Origin: an uncultured Pseudomonadales bacterium
GTDB lineage: Bacteria; Pseudomonadota; Gammaproteobacteria; Pseudomonadales; Pseudohongiellaceae
Direction: 5' to 3'
Length of the DNA: 64,000 bases
Assembly: GCA_947259995.1 (NCBI GenBank)
Contig: CAMYOK010000002.1
Location: forward strand, 1,156,881 to 1,220,880
Every line of letters starts with the position of its first letter. Positions within the stretch are counted from its first letter, which is position 1. The notes under the pieces were generated by a model, which was given only the letters and a program-made list of their open reading frames with translations, searched no databases and was not told the DNA's origin. Shown here piece after piece: positions 52,863 through 62,235 of this stretch. The position numbers were made by a program, and so were the translations under genes.

Positions 52863-53510
52863 ATGCTGAGGTTTCCATCCCCCCTTGTTAAAGCGATATG
52901 CGTATTTGCCGTGTTGAGCTGTTGTTATGCCGGTTCGAGCAGCGCTAGCACAGTGCTCGAAATGAGCTTCTCACAGGTCGTTGAGCATGCGCAGTTGGTG
53001 TTTGAGGGGCGAGTACAAAGTGTCGAGCCACGCATATTGGGTGATGGCAGAATTTACACCTTCGTTACGTTCGAAGTCTTAGATGTGGTTAAAGGGGCAT
53101 TGTCCGATGCGCAAATAGAGCTCAGCTTTCTCGGAGGGCAGATCGCAGGCAAGGGCATGTTCGTCACCGATATGAAGATTCCATTGGTCGGTGAGACGGG
53201 CCTGTATTTCGTTGAATCTATTAGCAAGGCCCAAGTCAATCCATTCGTCGGCTGGACGCAAGGGCATTATTTGATAGAAACCCTGGCAGACGGCAGTCGG
53301 GTGGTCACCACGGTGGCCAACGAGACGATCATCTCCTTGCAAGAGTCCACGGCGCAGACGCCAGTTACGAGCGCCATGAATAGCTTTAGCAAAGGCAAGG
53401 CAAAGGGTGTGCTCATTCAACAACAGAACCAATTGAGCGCTCTAAGCCAAGCCATGAGTGTTGACGCCTTCAAGGCGGCAATTCGCGATGTGGCGGAGAA
53501 TACGCCATGA
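52863..53510 (+). CDS. Exported protein of unknown function, metalloprotease partner
   Basis: 215 residues with a signal peptide (ends near SSSAS), a beta-rich core (VFEGRVQSVEPR, YTFVTFEVLDVVKG, IELSFLGGQ) and a helical tail. This style of protein is common upstream of matrixin-like proteases. The stop overlaps the protease start by 4 bp, implying coupled synthesis. It may be a chaperone, inhibitor or co-secreted partner; this is inferred only from the pairing. Confidence 0.65.
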   Translation: MLRFPSPLVKAICVFAVLSCCYAGSSSASTVLEMSFSQVVEHAQLVFEGRVQSVEPRILGDGRIYTFVTFEVLDVVKGALSDAQIELSFLGGQIAGKGMFVTDMKIPLVGETGLYFVESISKAQVNPFVGWTQGHYLIETLADGSRVVTTVANETIISLQESTAQTPVTSAMNSFSKGKAKGVLIQQQNQLSALSQAMSVDAFKAAIRDVAENTP

Positions 53511-54988
53511 AAAAGCCTAAGATCATGAGGAGAAAAGCGCTCCTTATTGCTGCACTTGGGCTCTCCTGCGCCACGGCTTATGCCTATAACGTGTCAGGGA
53601 CGAAGTGGCCTGGCGCGGCAACGCATTTGTATATAGGCATGCCGGGTACGGCCGCTAGTGGTGTGACTTGGAGCGAGGCACTGCATCGCTCGGCGCTAGA
53701 TTGGACGGCGAATACGCCATTTACCTTCAATACCATCTCTAGCTATAAGGACCCTTGCGCGGGTTATAGCGCTAATAGTCAGTCCACTGGTTTTCCCGAC
53801 GGCCAAGGGGATGGGCTCAATGGCGCAGACTTTACGACAACAGTGTGTGGCAATGACTATGGCACGAATGTGCTTGCTGTGACTTTAGTGTATACGGAGT
53901 CGAATCTTTTGGGTGCCTTCGATATCACCGAGGCCGATGTCGTCTTCAATGTTAATTCTCGCTTCGACATCTACGATGGCACGATTAGCCAGTCTAGAGG
54001 CACCGATTTTGAGCGGGTGGCGCTGCATGAATTGGGGCATGTCATCGGGATGAGCCATGAGCAGTCGGAGCCGTCGATTATGCGCGCCACCATTGGTAAC
54101 TCGTTTACCTTGCAAGACGACGATATCGCCGGGGCAACGGCACTTTATACGGGTTTTAGAAACTGCCCGTACACGGATTTGAGTTTCGGGCGCCGTACCG
54201 GCAGCCTCTCGACGAGTGACTGCACGGTGCAAGAACTAATGGGCGGAGGTGATGACCCAAGCCTCGTCGATGTTTATCAGTTCACTCTCGCGCAGCCAAC
54301 AACGGTCAATATCGATATGACCTCCCCAACGCTAGACTCGGTGCTAGTGTTAATGACGGGCAAGTCCGAGGTTATTGAGATTGATGACAACAGTGCGGGA
54401 GCCTGTAACTCCCGCATTAATCGGACTCTGCCAGCAGGGGATTATGCGCTGCTGGCCAACACCTTTGCCGGCGAGTCCGACTGTGGGGATACTTTCGGCC
54501 CTTATGAGATCACCATGTCTTACGCGAGTAACGCATTATTAGGTTTGCCCGGTGCTGCCAGTCTGCAGGGTGGCAGCTCAGGCGCGAGCTTCTCGGGCGC
54601 GGTGACTACCAACAATGGGCAAAGTTACAGCAATCTTGTGCGCTCAACGCAATCGGTCGATGTGGCTGGCCGGATCACCGTAGACCCTGTCCACCAGGGG
54701 CAGGCGGGTTTTATCGTGGTGGCTGCCCTGCTCGCTGACGGGGAGATCCTTCTACGTGACACGAAAGGGCAATTAATCAGCTATGATCCGCAATCGGCTA
54801 ATATTCCTAAGTTTAAGACAAAGACTTTGGCGGCTGTAGAAAGCGTCGATGTGCTCACTGACACGGTGCCTGTTCAGCTAGGTATTTCCAGCATTGTGGT
54901 GGATTTTCTGATTGGTTATGGTGTCGATAGTAATCCGCATGAGCTGTATTTTCACAGTGCCCCAATTAACTTGACGGTAAGCCCTTAA
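53507..54988 (+). CDS. Matrixin-like zinc metalloprotease with PPC-like domain
   Basis: 493 residues with a signal peptide (ends near TAYA). The catalytic domain has HELGHVIGMSHE (three zinc His plus catalytic Glu) and a Met-turn in SIMRAT. A domain at about 230-345 resembles the bacterial pre-peptidase C-terminal (PPC) fold, and a beta-rich tail follows. Paired Cys suggest periplasmic disulfide formation. It lacks RTX repeats and a type I signal, so export by the T2SS encoded at 18-28 kb is plausible. Confidence 0.87.
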   Translation: MKKPKIMRRKALLIAALGLSCATAYAYNVSGTKWPGAATHLYIGMPGTAASGVTWSEALHRSALDWTANTPFTFNTISSYKDPCAGYSANSQSTGFPDGQGDGLNGADFTTTVCGNDYGTNVLAVTLVYTESNLLGAFDITEADVVFNVNSRFDIYDGTISQSRGTDFERVALHELGHVIGMSHEQSEPSIMRATIGNSFTLQDDDIAGATALYTGFRNCPYTDLSFGRRTGSLSTSDCTVQELMGGGDDPSLVDVYQFTLAQPTTVNIDMTSPTLDSVLVLMTGKSEVIEIDDNSAGACNSRINRTLPAGDYALLANTFAGESDCGDTFGPYEITMSYASNALLGLPGAASLQGGSSGASFSGAVTTNNGQSYSNLVRSTQSVDVAGRITVDPVHQGQAGFIVVAALLADGEILLRDTKGQLISYDPQSANIPKFKTKTLAAVESVDVLTDTVPVQLGISSIVVDFLIGYGVDSNPHELYFHSAPINLTVSP

Positions 54989-55139
54989 TGACAATGGGTG
55001 TGAATGCAAATTTACTCGGAGCCCTGAGTCACTGTATAATCGCGCGCATCTCATGAAAACTTGCATATGGCAATGTGTTGTCATTTTTGCGCCGTAAGCA
55101 AGCGAGAGTTTAATTTGATTATTTTAAGAGGATTTTAGC

Positions 55140-55598
55140 GTGGCAGTTTTCAACAGCAATATCGTTATTCGCGTCGCTCAAATGAGCGTGCTGGCACTGA
55201 GCATCGTGTTCATGGGCTCACTTGCGGCTCAGTCTCTCGACGAACAGATCGCAGAGCGAATCGCCCCAGTGGGTGAAGTCTGCTTGGCTGGCGAGTCTTG
55301 TGCTCGTGCTGGTTCTGCGCCTATGGCAGCTGCCGGTGCTGCGGCAAGCGGCGAGTTCAACGTTGAACAGACTTATCAGCAAAACTGCAACGTTTGTCAC
55401 GCCTCAGGCATGGCCGGTGCACCAAAACTTGATGACGCTGCTGAGTGGGAGTCACGCTTGGCAGATAAAGGCATGGAAACATTGGTGGCAAACGCGATCA
55501 ATGGCATCAATGCGATGCCTGCAAAAGGAATGTGCATGACCTGCAGTGACGAAAACATTGCAGAGCTAGTTGAGTACATATCGAGTCAAGGTCAGTAA
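55140..55598 (+). CDS. Cytochrome c5, longer paralogue
   Basis: 152 residues: an N-terminal hydrophobic signal/anchor (about 10-30), a linker rich in Ala with two Cys (CLAGESC), then a mono-haem c5 domain with CNVCH and the c5-specific second pair CMTC. The distal Met is in NAMPAKG. GTG start with AAGAGG upstream. It is an electron carrier in the periplasm, like its neighbour. Confidence 0.9.
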   Translation: MAVFNSNIVIRVAQMSVLALSIVFMGSLAAQSLDEQIAERIAPVGEVCLAGESCARAGSAPMAAAGAAASGEFNVEQTYQQNCNVCHASGMAGAPKLDDAAEWESRLADKGMETLVANAINGINAMPAKGMCMTCSDENIAELVEYISSQGQ

Positions 55599-55684
55599 GG
55601 CTGTTCATTACTGGTTAAGCTTAGTTTGGTTATTCTGAATTTGTAACGGTGAAATACCGGTAACAGTAATAGGAGCAAGAAGTC

Positions 55685-56059
55685 GTGAAATTGATCAACA
55701 TTTTGAAGTCCCGTTTAGTACAACTAAGTGCAATTGCTACTCTAATCATCATGTCTGGTACTACATCAGCAGATACTCCTACATCAGGTGTAATGCAGTT
55801 GGCACAAAACTCAGACGGTTTTGAAGTAGAACGTGTTTATATGCAGAGCTGCTGGGCATGTCATAACAGCGGTGCGGCTGGTGCTCCTAAAGTAGGTGTT
55901 GCGGCCGATTGGGCGCCACGTATTGAGAAAGGCATGGACACATTGCTTGAAAATGCTATTAACGGTATCAATGCAATGCCAGCAAAAGGTTTGTGCTTCA
56001 CTTGTACTGACGACGATCTCAATGATCTCATCCAGTACATGGTCGATAGCAGCAAGTAA
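55685..56059 (+). CDS. Cytochrome c5, shorter paralogue
   Basis: 124 residues with a signal peptide (ends near TTSA) and one haem c domain: CWACH, the Met loop NAMPAKG and the second pair CFTC. The segment ENAINGINAMPAKG is nearly the same as in the gene upstream, so the pair arose by tandem duplication. GTG start after AGGAGC. Both are candidate donors to the diheme oxidase. Confidence 0.92.
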   Translation: MKLINILKSRLVQLSAIATLIIMSGTTSADTPTSGVMQLAQNSDGFEVERVYMQSCWACHNSGAAGAPKVGVAADWAPRIEKGMDTLLENAINGINAMPAKGLCFTCTDDDLNDLIQYMVDSSK

Positions 56060-56078
56060 GTGACTCAAAGTCGCTGAA

Positions 56079-56107
56079 TAAAAGGGCTCTTAAGAGCCCT
56101 TTTTTTT
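56079..56107. terminator. Bidirectional terminator between cytochrome c5 and rep
   Basis: A perfect palindrome AAAGGGCTCTT/AAGAGCCCTTT (56081-56102) followed by T residues. On the other strand a shorter T-rich run follows, so it can also end rep. Confidence 0.92.
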
Positions 56108-56109
56108 GC

Positions 56110-58134
56110 CTAGTTAAAAAGGTTCTTCAAACCTGCAATAGCCGCCGCACCCTTCTCTTGTTTCTGCTCGGGAGTTGCATCAGAGCGCCCCTCCCATTCC
56201 AATAAGTCTTGTGGCAACTCATCGAGGAATCGGCTGGGTGTTGTCGAGATCGTTTCACCAAACTGTTTGCGTTTACGCGCGAGTGTGAACGTCAAACTTT
56301 GCTGCGCACGCGTGACGCCTACATAGGCTAATCGCCTCTCCTCTTCGATGTCATCATTCTCGATACTATTACGATGCGGCAATAGCTCCTCTTCCATGCC
56401 CATGATGAAGACATAAGGAAACTCTAGGCCCTTTGCCGCATGCAATGTCATGAGTTGGACCTGATTGTCGATATCCTCTTCTTCTTGCCTTTCCATCATG
56501 TCGCGCAAAATCAATTTGTTAATAGCGGCCTCGATGTCTTCATCCGCATCGTCTTCCTCTTTATTGGCAAGACTCTTCTGCAGGGATGATATAAGTATCT
56601 CCACGTTGCCTATCGCCCTCTCTGCTGCGTTGGGGGTTTTGGCATTCTGGTGAAGCCAGCCCTCGTAGTCCATATCGCTAAGCATCTCCCGGATGGCCGC
56701 GATGCTGTCGCCGCGCTGCGAGTTTTCGCGAATTCGCCCTAACCAGGAGGAAAATCGAGTTAAGCGCTCAATTTTCTTTTCTTCTAGAAACTGGCCGAGT
56801 CCAATCTCATTGCAGGCATTTAACAGGCTGGTCTCGCGATCGCTAGCATAGCCGCTCAAGCCTTCTAGAATACTAGGCCCGATTTTGCGGCGCGGTGTAT
56901 TGACGGCGCGCAAAAATGCATTGTCGTCGTCGGGGTTAATTAACAGCCGCAAATAAGCCATCACATCTTTGATCTCGGGTTTTGAGAAGAAAGAGGTGCC
57001 GCCTGTAATCTGGTAAGGGATCTGATTGGCTTGTAGTTGAATCTCTAATGCCCGCGCCTGATGATTCCCCCGGTAAAGTACAGCGAAATCGCGGAAACGT
57101 AAGCCTTTGTTGATACATAGACTTAGGATCTCGAGAGCAATTCTTTCCACCTCGCCGTCTTGGTGAGGACACATAATGACGCGGATTTGATTACCAAGCC
57201 CTAACTCGCTCCATAGTTGTTTTTCATAGATGTGAGGGTTGTTGGCAATCAAGGTGTTAGCGGCACGCAGAATATTGTTATTAGAGCGATAGTTTTGCTC
57301 GAGCTTGATTAGCCGAAGTTTTGGATAGTCGTTTTCGAGCTGCACCATATTCTCTGGCCGTGCGCCGCGCCAAGAATAGATCGATTGGTCGTCGTCTCCT
57401 ACCACGGTTAGTCCGCTTCGTGGCCCGACCAAAAGTTTAACGAGCAAATATTGACCAGTATTGGTGTCTTGGTACTCATCGACCAAGAGATAGTGAATGC
57501 GGTTTTGCCAGCGATCCAAAACGTCCTGCTGTTCTTGGAATAGCTGTACCGGTAAGCGAATCAGGTCATCAAAATCGACCGCATTGAACGCGAGAAGGTG
57601 GCGTTGATACTCGGTGTAAACGCGGGCGGCGAAAACAGTGTCTTCGTCATCGGCAATCAACTCGGCCTGTTTTGGTGTTAATAGCTGATTCTTCCAAGAA
57701 GATATCGTGTTTTGTGTGTTTTTGAGCTGTTCGTCACTAATTTCAGCTTCTTTGTGCAGTAAGCTCTTCAAAAGCCCTAGACTATCTTGGCTATCGAAGA
57801 TAGAGAATCCAGACTTATAACCGAGTTTGGCGTGTTCTCGCCTGATTATGGTGAGACCAAGGTGGTGAAACGTCGAGATCGTTAGCCCTCGCGCACTGGC
57901 ACCGCCACTAGTGTTGCGAATAAGTTGGCTCACCCGCTCTTTCATCTCACGTGCGGCTTTATTTGTAAAAGTGACGGCGGCGATTTTATGCGCAGGGTAG
58001 CCGCACTCATTAATGAGATAACTTATTTTTTGCGTAATAACGCTCGTTTTTCCGCTACCAGCCCCTGCGAGGACTAACAAAGGAGAGCTTATGTATTTGA
58101 CCGCCTCTTGTTGGCGGTTATTGAGTTTTTTCAC
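56110..58134 (-). CDS. rep: ATP-dependent DNA helicase Rep
   Basis: 674 residues, the usual Rep length. UvrD-superfamily motifs: Walker A AGAGSGKT, VDEYQDTN, GDDDQSIYSWRGA, QNYRS, MTLHAAKGLEFPYVF and VGVTRAQQSL. It unwinds 3'-5' and removes proteins ahead of the fork. It starts at GTG with a weak ribosome site. Confidence 0.96.
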   Translation of the reverse strand: MKKLNNRQQEAVKYISSPLLVLAGAGSGKTSVITQKISYLINECGYPAHKIAAVTFTNKAAREMKERVSQLIRNTSGGASARGLTISTFHHLGLTIIRREHAKLGYKSGFSIFDSQDSLGLLKSLLHKEAEISDEQLKNTQNTISSWKNQLLTPKQAELIADDEDTVFAARVYTEYQRHLLAFNAVDFDDLIRLPVQLFQEQQDVLDRWQNRIHYLLVDEYQDTNTGQYLLVKLLVGPRSGLTVVGDDDQSIYSWRGARPENMVQLENDYPKLRLIKLEQNYRSNNNILRAANTLIANNPHIYEKQLWSELGLGNQIRVIMCPHQDGEVERIALEILSLCINKGLRFRDFAVLYRGNHQARALEIQLQANQIPYQITGGTSFFSKPEIKDVMAYLRLLINPDDDNAFLRAVNTPRRKIGPSILEGLSGYASDRETSLLNACNEIGLGQFLEEKKIERLTRFSSWLGRIRENSQRGDSIAAIREMLSDMDYEGWLHQNAKTPNAAERAIGNVEILISSLQKSLANKEEDDADEDIEAAINKLILRDMMERQEEEDIDNQVQLMTLHAAKGLEFPYVFIMGMEEELLPHRNSIENDDIEEERRLAYVGVTRAQQSLTFTLARKRKQFGETISTTPSRFLDELPQDLLEWEGRSDATPEQKQEKGAAAIAGLKNLFN

Positions 58135-58330
58135 AGGGGACAGATTTTCGTGTTTACTGGCAATGGGTTGGGGTGTTCTCTATTATATACGAGCCTAGGC
58201 CATACACCTTGGATTGATTGGATTTAAGTGATTGTTTCTTGTGCCAAGTAAAAAGTGCAAGTAATTGGAGAAAATCACATAACGTGCCGATAACAGTATT
58301 TAATGGACTGTTAAAACGTGGAGCCACGCA

Positions 58331-60049
58331 GTGCAAATACTGCTGATCGCTGAACATGATGCCGAGTTTCGACTAATAGAGCGCTTGCTTAAAAGCGTCG
58401 AAGACTCCCCCTTCCTGCTGACCTGGTGTCAAGCGGACGTGTTGGCGTTGGCGGCAACCCAAGTTTCAGCCTACAAGACGATCATCTGGGGGCGCATCTC
58501 AGACCCAGAGGTTTCTAAAGCGCTACTGAGTGAGCTAAAGCGTCAGCAAATCGAAATCCCTGTCATCGCCATTAGTGATCAATATCCGCCAGGCTCTGAT
58601 CGCGATGCCATCAAGCGGGGCGAATCAGATATTGTGCTGCGCTCGTCATTAACAAGCCAAACTTTAGAGCGCACGATTAACTTTGTCTGCTCTAAACGAG
58701 TCCCATTTCATAGCAATATCGACTCTCTCAACGCAGACCCATTGACGGGCCTAAGCAATCGTCAAGAATTCCGGAATAAGCTCGCACGCATTTTGGCCGA
58801 TGCAACGTCACCAGAGTCTGTAGGACTTTTGCTAATAGACGTGGATCAATTCAAAAAAGTAAACGCTTCCTATGGTCAAGGTGCAGGTGACGCTCTTATT
58901 CAATTGATTGCGGCACGAATTCGAAATAGCTTGTCAGAAGGTCAGCATGCTGCCCGTATCGGTGGTAATGAGTTTGCGGTAGTTTTTCAGAACGGCTCCG
59001 AATCGGTTGCAGCACAATGCCGTAATTGTGTTGAGCGAATCATCCAAGCTATGGCCAAACCCTTTCCAGTTGCACAACATGCGATTCGCATGCATGTGAG
59101 TATCGGCATTGCGTTGAATAAAGAAGTGGAGGTCACGGTTGATGTTTTATTAGCCAACGCCGACATGGCAATGCGTATTGCGAAAAGTGAGAAAGGCAAT
59201 AACTACCAGTTCTACACACAGAATATGACTCAGGCAGCGCAAAAAATTCTAAAGCTTGAGTCTGAGATTAGGCGTGGAATTCGTAACGAAGAGTTTGAAT
59301 TGTTTTATCAGCCCCGTATCGATTTAGCCAGCAATCAAATCGTAGGCGCCGAGGGTCTGGTCCGTTGGAACCATCCGACCAGAGGTGTGCTTCCTCCGGC
59401 AGAGTTTATCTCAGTAGCGGAAGAAAGTGGCTTGATCGTCCCATTGGGATACTGGGTCATTCACCAAGCCTGTAAGGATCTCAATTTACTTTCTGAACTA
59501 GGACATCACCAGATTCAAATCGCGGTTAATGTGTCGTTTAGACAGTTTCAAGACAAAAATTTTGTGCAAACGGTTGCCAATATTCTCGGCAATCAAGGAA
59601 TCACTGAAGGCCGCTTAGAATTTGAGTTGACCGAGACCACCATGATGATCGAAGGCCATGCCGTGGATCAAAGTTTGCGCAGGCTTAATGAGCTTGGCAT
59701 TGACATCTCATTAGATGATTTTGGCACCGGCTATTCTTCTTTTGCGCATATTCAGCGTTTGCCTATTTCGGTGCTCAAGATCGATCGCTCTTTTGTGGGT
59801 AGCGTCACCTCCAATGAAGACGATGCCACTATCGTCAAAGCGATCATCAGCCTTGCTCATAGCTTGAACATGCAAGTTATTGCAGAGGGTGCTGAAACTG
59901 CAGAACAAGTAAACTTCCTCACCGAGAATAGTTGCGACCAAGTGCAGGGTTTCTTTTATAGCAAGCCAGTGAACTTCTCGTCGGTAAAAAACCTCCTCTC
60001 CCATTCAGAGCTGTTGGCATACAACAGCAGCGCTAGCATTACTCATTAG
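58331..60049 (+). CDS. Pseudo-receiver, degenerate GGDEF and EAL protein
   Basis: 572 residues. A receiver-like N-terminus (1-125) lacks the phosphoacceptor Asp (the strand-3 position reads YKTIIWGRIS). The GGDEF domain has GGNEF (211-215). The EAL domain has EGL (341-343), NVSFRQF, the TETTMM Glu, LDDFGTGYSSF, KIDRSFV and QGFFYSKP. The EAL metal-binding set looks complete, so phosphodiesterase activity is likely; cyclase activity is doubtful. Its place next to rep and yifB resembles the pseudomonad ProE locus. GTG start. Confidence 0.9.
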   Translation: MQILLIAEHDAEFRLIERLLKSVEDSPFLLTWCQADVLALAATQVSAYKTIIWGRISDPEVSKALLSELKRQQIEIPVIAISDQYPPGSDRDAIKRGESDIVLRSSLTSQTLERTINFVCSKRVPFHSNIDSLNADPLTGLSNRQEFRNKLARILADATSPESVGLLLIDVDQFKKVNASYGQGAGDALIQLIAARIRNSLSEGQHAARIGGNEFAVVFQNGSESVAAQCRNCVERIIQAMAKPFPVAQHAIRMHVSIGIALNKEVEVTVDVLLANADMAMRIAKSEKGNNYQFYTQNMTQAAQKILKLESEIRRGIRNEEFELFYQPRIDLASNQIVGAEGLVRWNHPTRGVLPPAEFISVAEESGLIVPLGYWVIHQACKDLNLLSELGHHQIQIAVNVSFRQFQDKNFVQTVANILGNQGITEGRLEFELTETTMMIEGHAVDQSLRRLNELGIDISLDDFGTGYSSFAHIQRLPISVLKIDRSFVGSVTSNEDDATIVKAIISLAHSLNMQVIAEGAETAEQVNFLTENSCDQVQGFFYSKPVNFSSVKNLLSHSELLAYNSSASITH

Positions 60050-60136
60050 AAACTGCACACGCTCTCCAATTGGCGTAGATCGAGAATCTATACTAGATAT
60101 TAATAGTATTTAAATTTCTCAGCCAAGGATTGGGCC

Positions 60137-61669
60137 GTGTCTCTCGCCATTGTTTATTCTCGTGCCAATGTCGGCGTGGATGCGCCTTTAGTGACTGTCG
60201 AGACCCATTTATCAAATGGTCTGCCGAGCTTTACGATTGTAGGCTTGCCAGAAACTGCGGTACGAGAAAGCCGTGAGCGTGTGCGATGTGCAATTATTAA
60301 TGCACAGCTAGAGTTCCCTACTCGCCGTATTACCATCAACCTAGCGCCAGCCGATTTGCCTAAGAGTGGCGGACGATTCGATCTAGCGATTGCCATAAGC
60401 ATCTTGGCTGCGTCGGGTCAGATTCCTGTGCAAGCACTTGCATCCGTGGAGTTGCTGGGAGAATTAGCGCTGACTGGTGAATTGCGGTCGGTATGCGGCG
60501 TTCTACCGGCCTTAATAAATGCACATGGCGCTGGTCGAACGCTATTGATTCCATTAAGCAATAGTGCCGAGGCACAGCTGCTTCCCAACGCGAATGCCTA
60601 TGCCGGCTGGCACCTGCTAGATGTTTGTAAGCAATTGCAATCGGGCTCAGGGATGATCCTATGCGAGGCCGAAGTCACGCAATCCAGTGACACTGTACGG
60701 AAAGGCGAGTTTGACCTCATAAGAGGCCAGAGTGCGGCGAAGCGTGCTTTGACGGTGGCTGCTGCCGGTTCACACAATATTCTATTGATCGGCCCCCCTG
60801 GTACAGGCAAGACGATGCTCGCTAGAAGCTTGGAGTATCTGCTTCCGCAATTGAATGAAACCGCAGCGCTAGAGGCTGCTGCTATTCGCTCGATTTCAAA
60901 ACAGCCGCTGGATCCTGAGAACTGGCGTCAAGCTCCCTTTCGAATGCCACACCACACGGCGACCAATGTCGCGCTCGTGGGCGGAGGTGCCCATGCGTTT
61001 CCGGGTGAGGTCAGTCTGGCGCATCAGGGGGTGTTATTTCTTGATGAGCTCACAGAGTTTAAGCGCAGCGTGCTCGAAAGTTTACGAGAGCCTTTGGAGT
61101 CTGGAGTCATCACCATAAGCCGTGCCAATTATCGTTTAGAATTACCAGCAAAGTTTCAACTGATTGCGGCGATGAATCCCTGCCCGTGTGGTTTCTACGG
61201 GGATCCGCAAGGCGCTTGCACTTGCACGCCTGAGCGAGTGCAGCGTTATCTAGACAAAGTCTCTGGCCCTTTGCTCGACAGGATTGACCTGATAATAGAG
61301 GTCCCGCGTATTCCGTTCGAGGAATTACGCACTCCTATTAAAGGGGTGGAGGACGCTAGTAGTGAAGAGTGGCGATTACAGCGCAAGATCATCGATTGCA
61401 GAGCTGTGCAGCTTGAGCGAGCCGGCATGCTCAATAAAGAGCTGAACAACAAAGCACTGCAAATCTATTGTGAGCTTGATGCTGGTGGCGAGGACTTACT
61501 AAAAGAAGCCGTAAAAAAATTATCCTTATCTGCTCGAGCAAGTCATCGAATTCTTAAATTAGCGCGGACGATTGCCGACCTAGAGTTGCGCCCGCAAATA
61601 GAAGTCGCTGATCTTGCTGAGGCAATCTCGTATCGTCGTTACCTGCAAACGCTTCACCCGCATGCTTAA
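60137..61669 (+). CDS. YifB/ComM-family Mg chelatase-like AAA+ ATPase
   Basis: 510 residues: an N-terminal Lon-protease-like fold (about 1-165), an AAA+ module with Walker A GPPGTGKTMLARSL and Walker B GVLFLDELTEF, and a C-terminal Mg-chelatase domain. ComM homologues act as helicases in branch migration during natural transformation; whether this one does is not visible. GTG start with AAGGA upstream. The stop interleaves with that of convergent ubiK. Confidence 0.94.
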   Translation: MSLAIVYSRANVGVDAPLVTVETHLSNGLPSFTIVGLPETAVRESRERVRCAIINAQLEFPTRRITINLAPADLPKSGGRFDLAIAISILAASGQIPVQALASVELLGELALTGELRSVCGVLPALINAHGAGRTLLIPLSNSAEAQLLPNANAYAGWHLLDVCKQLQSGSGMILCEAEVTQSSDTVRKGEFDLIRGQSAAKRALTVAAAGSHNILLIGPPGTGKTMLARSLEYLLPQLNETAALEAAAIRSISKQPLDPENWRQAPFRMPHHTATNVALVGGGAHAFPGEVSLAHQGVLFLDELTEFKRSVLESLREPLESGVITISRANYRLELPAKFQLIAAMNPCPCGFYGDPQGACTCTPERVQRYLDKVSGPLLDRIDLIIEVPRIPFEELRTPIKGVEDASSEEWRLQRKIIDCRAVQLERAGMLNKELNNKALQIYCELDAGGEDLLKEAVKKLSLSARASHRILKLARTIADLELRPQIEVADLAEAISYRRYLQTLHPHA

Positions 61670-61947
61670 TGCGGGGCCTGTGGCAGATCTGGGCCTTGTT
61701 CGACTTTCGCCAGGCGTTCTTCAAGCAGTTTCACTTGTCCTTCTAATGCAATGATTTTCTCTTCGGCACGGGCGAGCGCCGCTAATTGGCTATCAAATTC
61801 TTCTCTGCTTAGCAGGTCTAACCGAGAGAATCCTTTCTGCAGTGCCGCAGACACAGACTTCTTCATGTCATCCCCGGCGGCCTCTGCCTGAGGAATGAGC
61901 TTGGAAATTTGCTGGCTTATTTCTTCAAAAATTCGCTTATCGATCAT
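61666..61947 (-). CDS. ubiK: Ubiquinone biosynthesis accessory factor UbiK (BMFP family)
   Basis: 93 residues, nearly all coiled coil: MIDKRIFEEISQQISKLIP start, amphipathic middle and the trimeric coiled-coil LLSREEFDSQLAALARAEEKI. The family associates with membranes and supports aerobic ubiquinone synthesis. Convergent with yifB. Confidence 0.92.
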   Translation of the reverse strand: MIDKRIFEEISQQISKLIPQAEAAGDDMKKSVSAALQKGFSRLDLLSREEFDSQLAALARAEEKIIALEGQVKLLEERLAKVEQGPDLPQAPH

Positions 61948-62030
61948 CGTAGTAGTCCATCGTTTATGTGGTCGTTGCTAGCCATTGTAGCTTACTGAGC
62001 GAAGCTGGGCGTAATTCCCGTTTGCCCGTA

Positions 62031-62104
62031 TTGCACACAAATTAAGCAACATAAATGAACCATTTTGCAGCATCGCTAAAAAAACGACCCATAAGTGTGC
62101 AATA
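62031..62104. promoter_or_regulatory. Spaced TGCAC half-sites upstream of the porin promoter
   Basis: ATTGCACAC (62031-62039) and GTGTGCAAT (62096-62104) are perfect inverted repeats 56 nt apart, about 120-190 bp before the sigma-54 promoter. They contain the NtrC-type TGCAC core but not full palindromes, so binding is uncertain. Confidence 0.4.
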
Positions 62105-62218
62105 AGTGATTTTTGCGTTTGCCGTCATATTTGTGATGGGCCTGTTATTACCAATTTTTTGGTTTTTAACTCTATGTTTTTTAACTATTTTAAAAATTTT
62201 CTAGTTGATTTTTAAGAA

Positions 62219-62235
62219 TGGGCACGTTCTATGCT
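62219..62235 (+). promoter_or_regulatory. Sigma-54 promoter of the porin gene
   Basis: GGGCACG-TTCT-ATGCT (62220-62235) matches TGGCACG-N4-TTGCT at all but two bases, and GG (62221-62222) and GC (62233-62234) are exactly 10 nt apart. The start site would be about 100 bp before the porin ATG. Confidence 0.75.
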
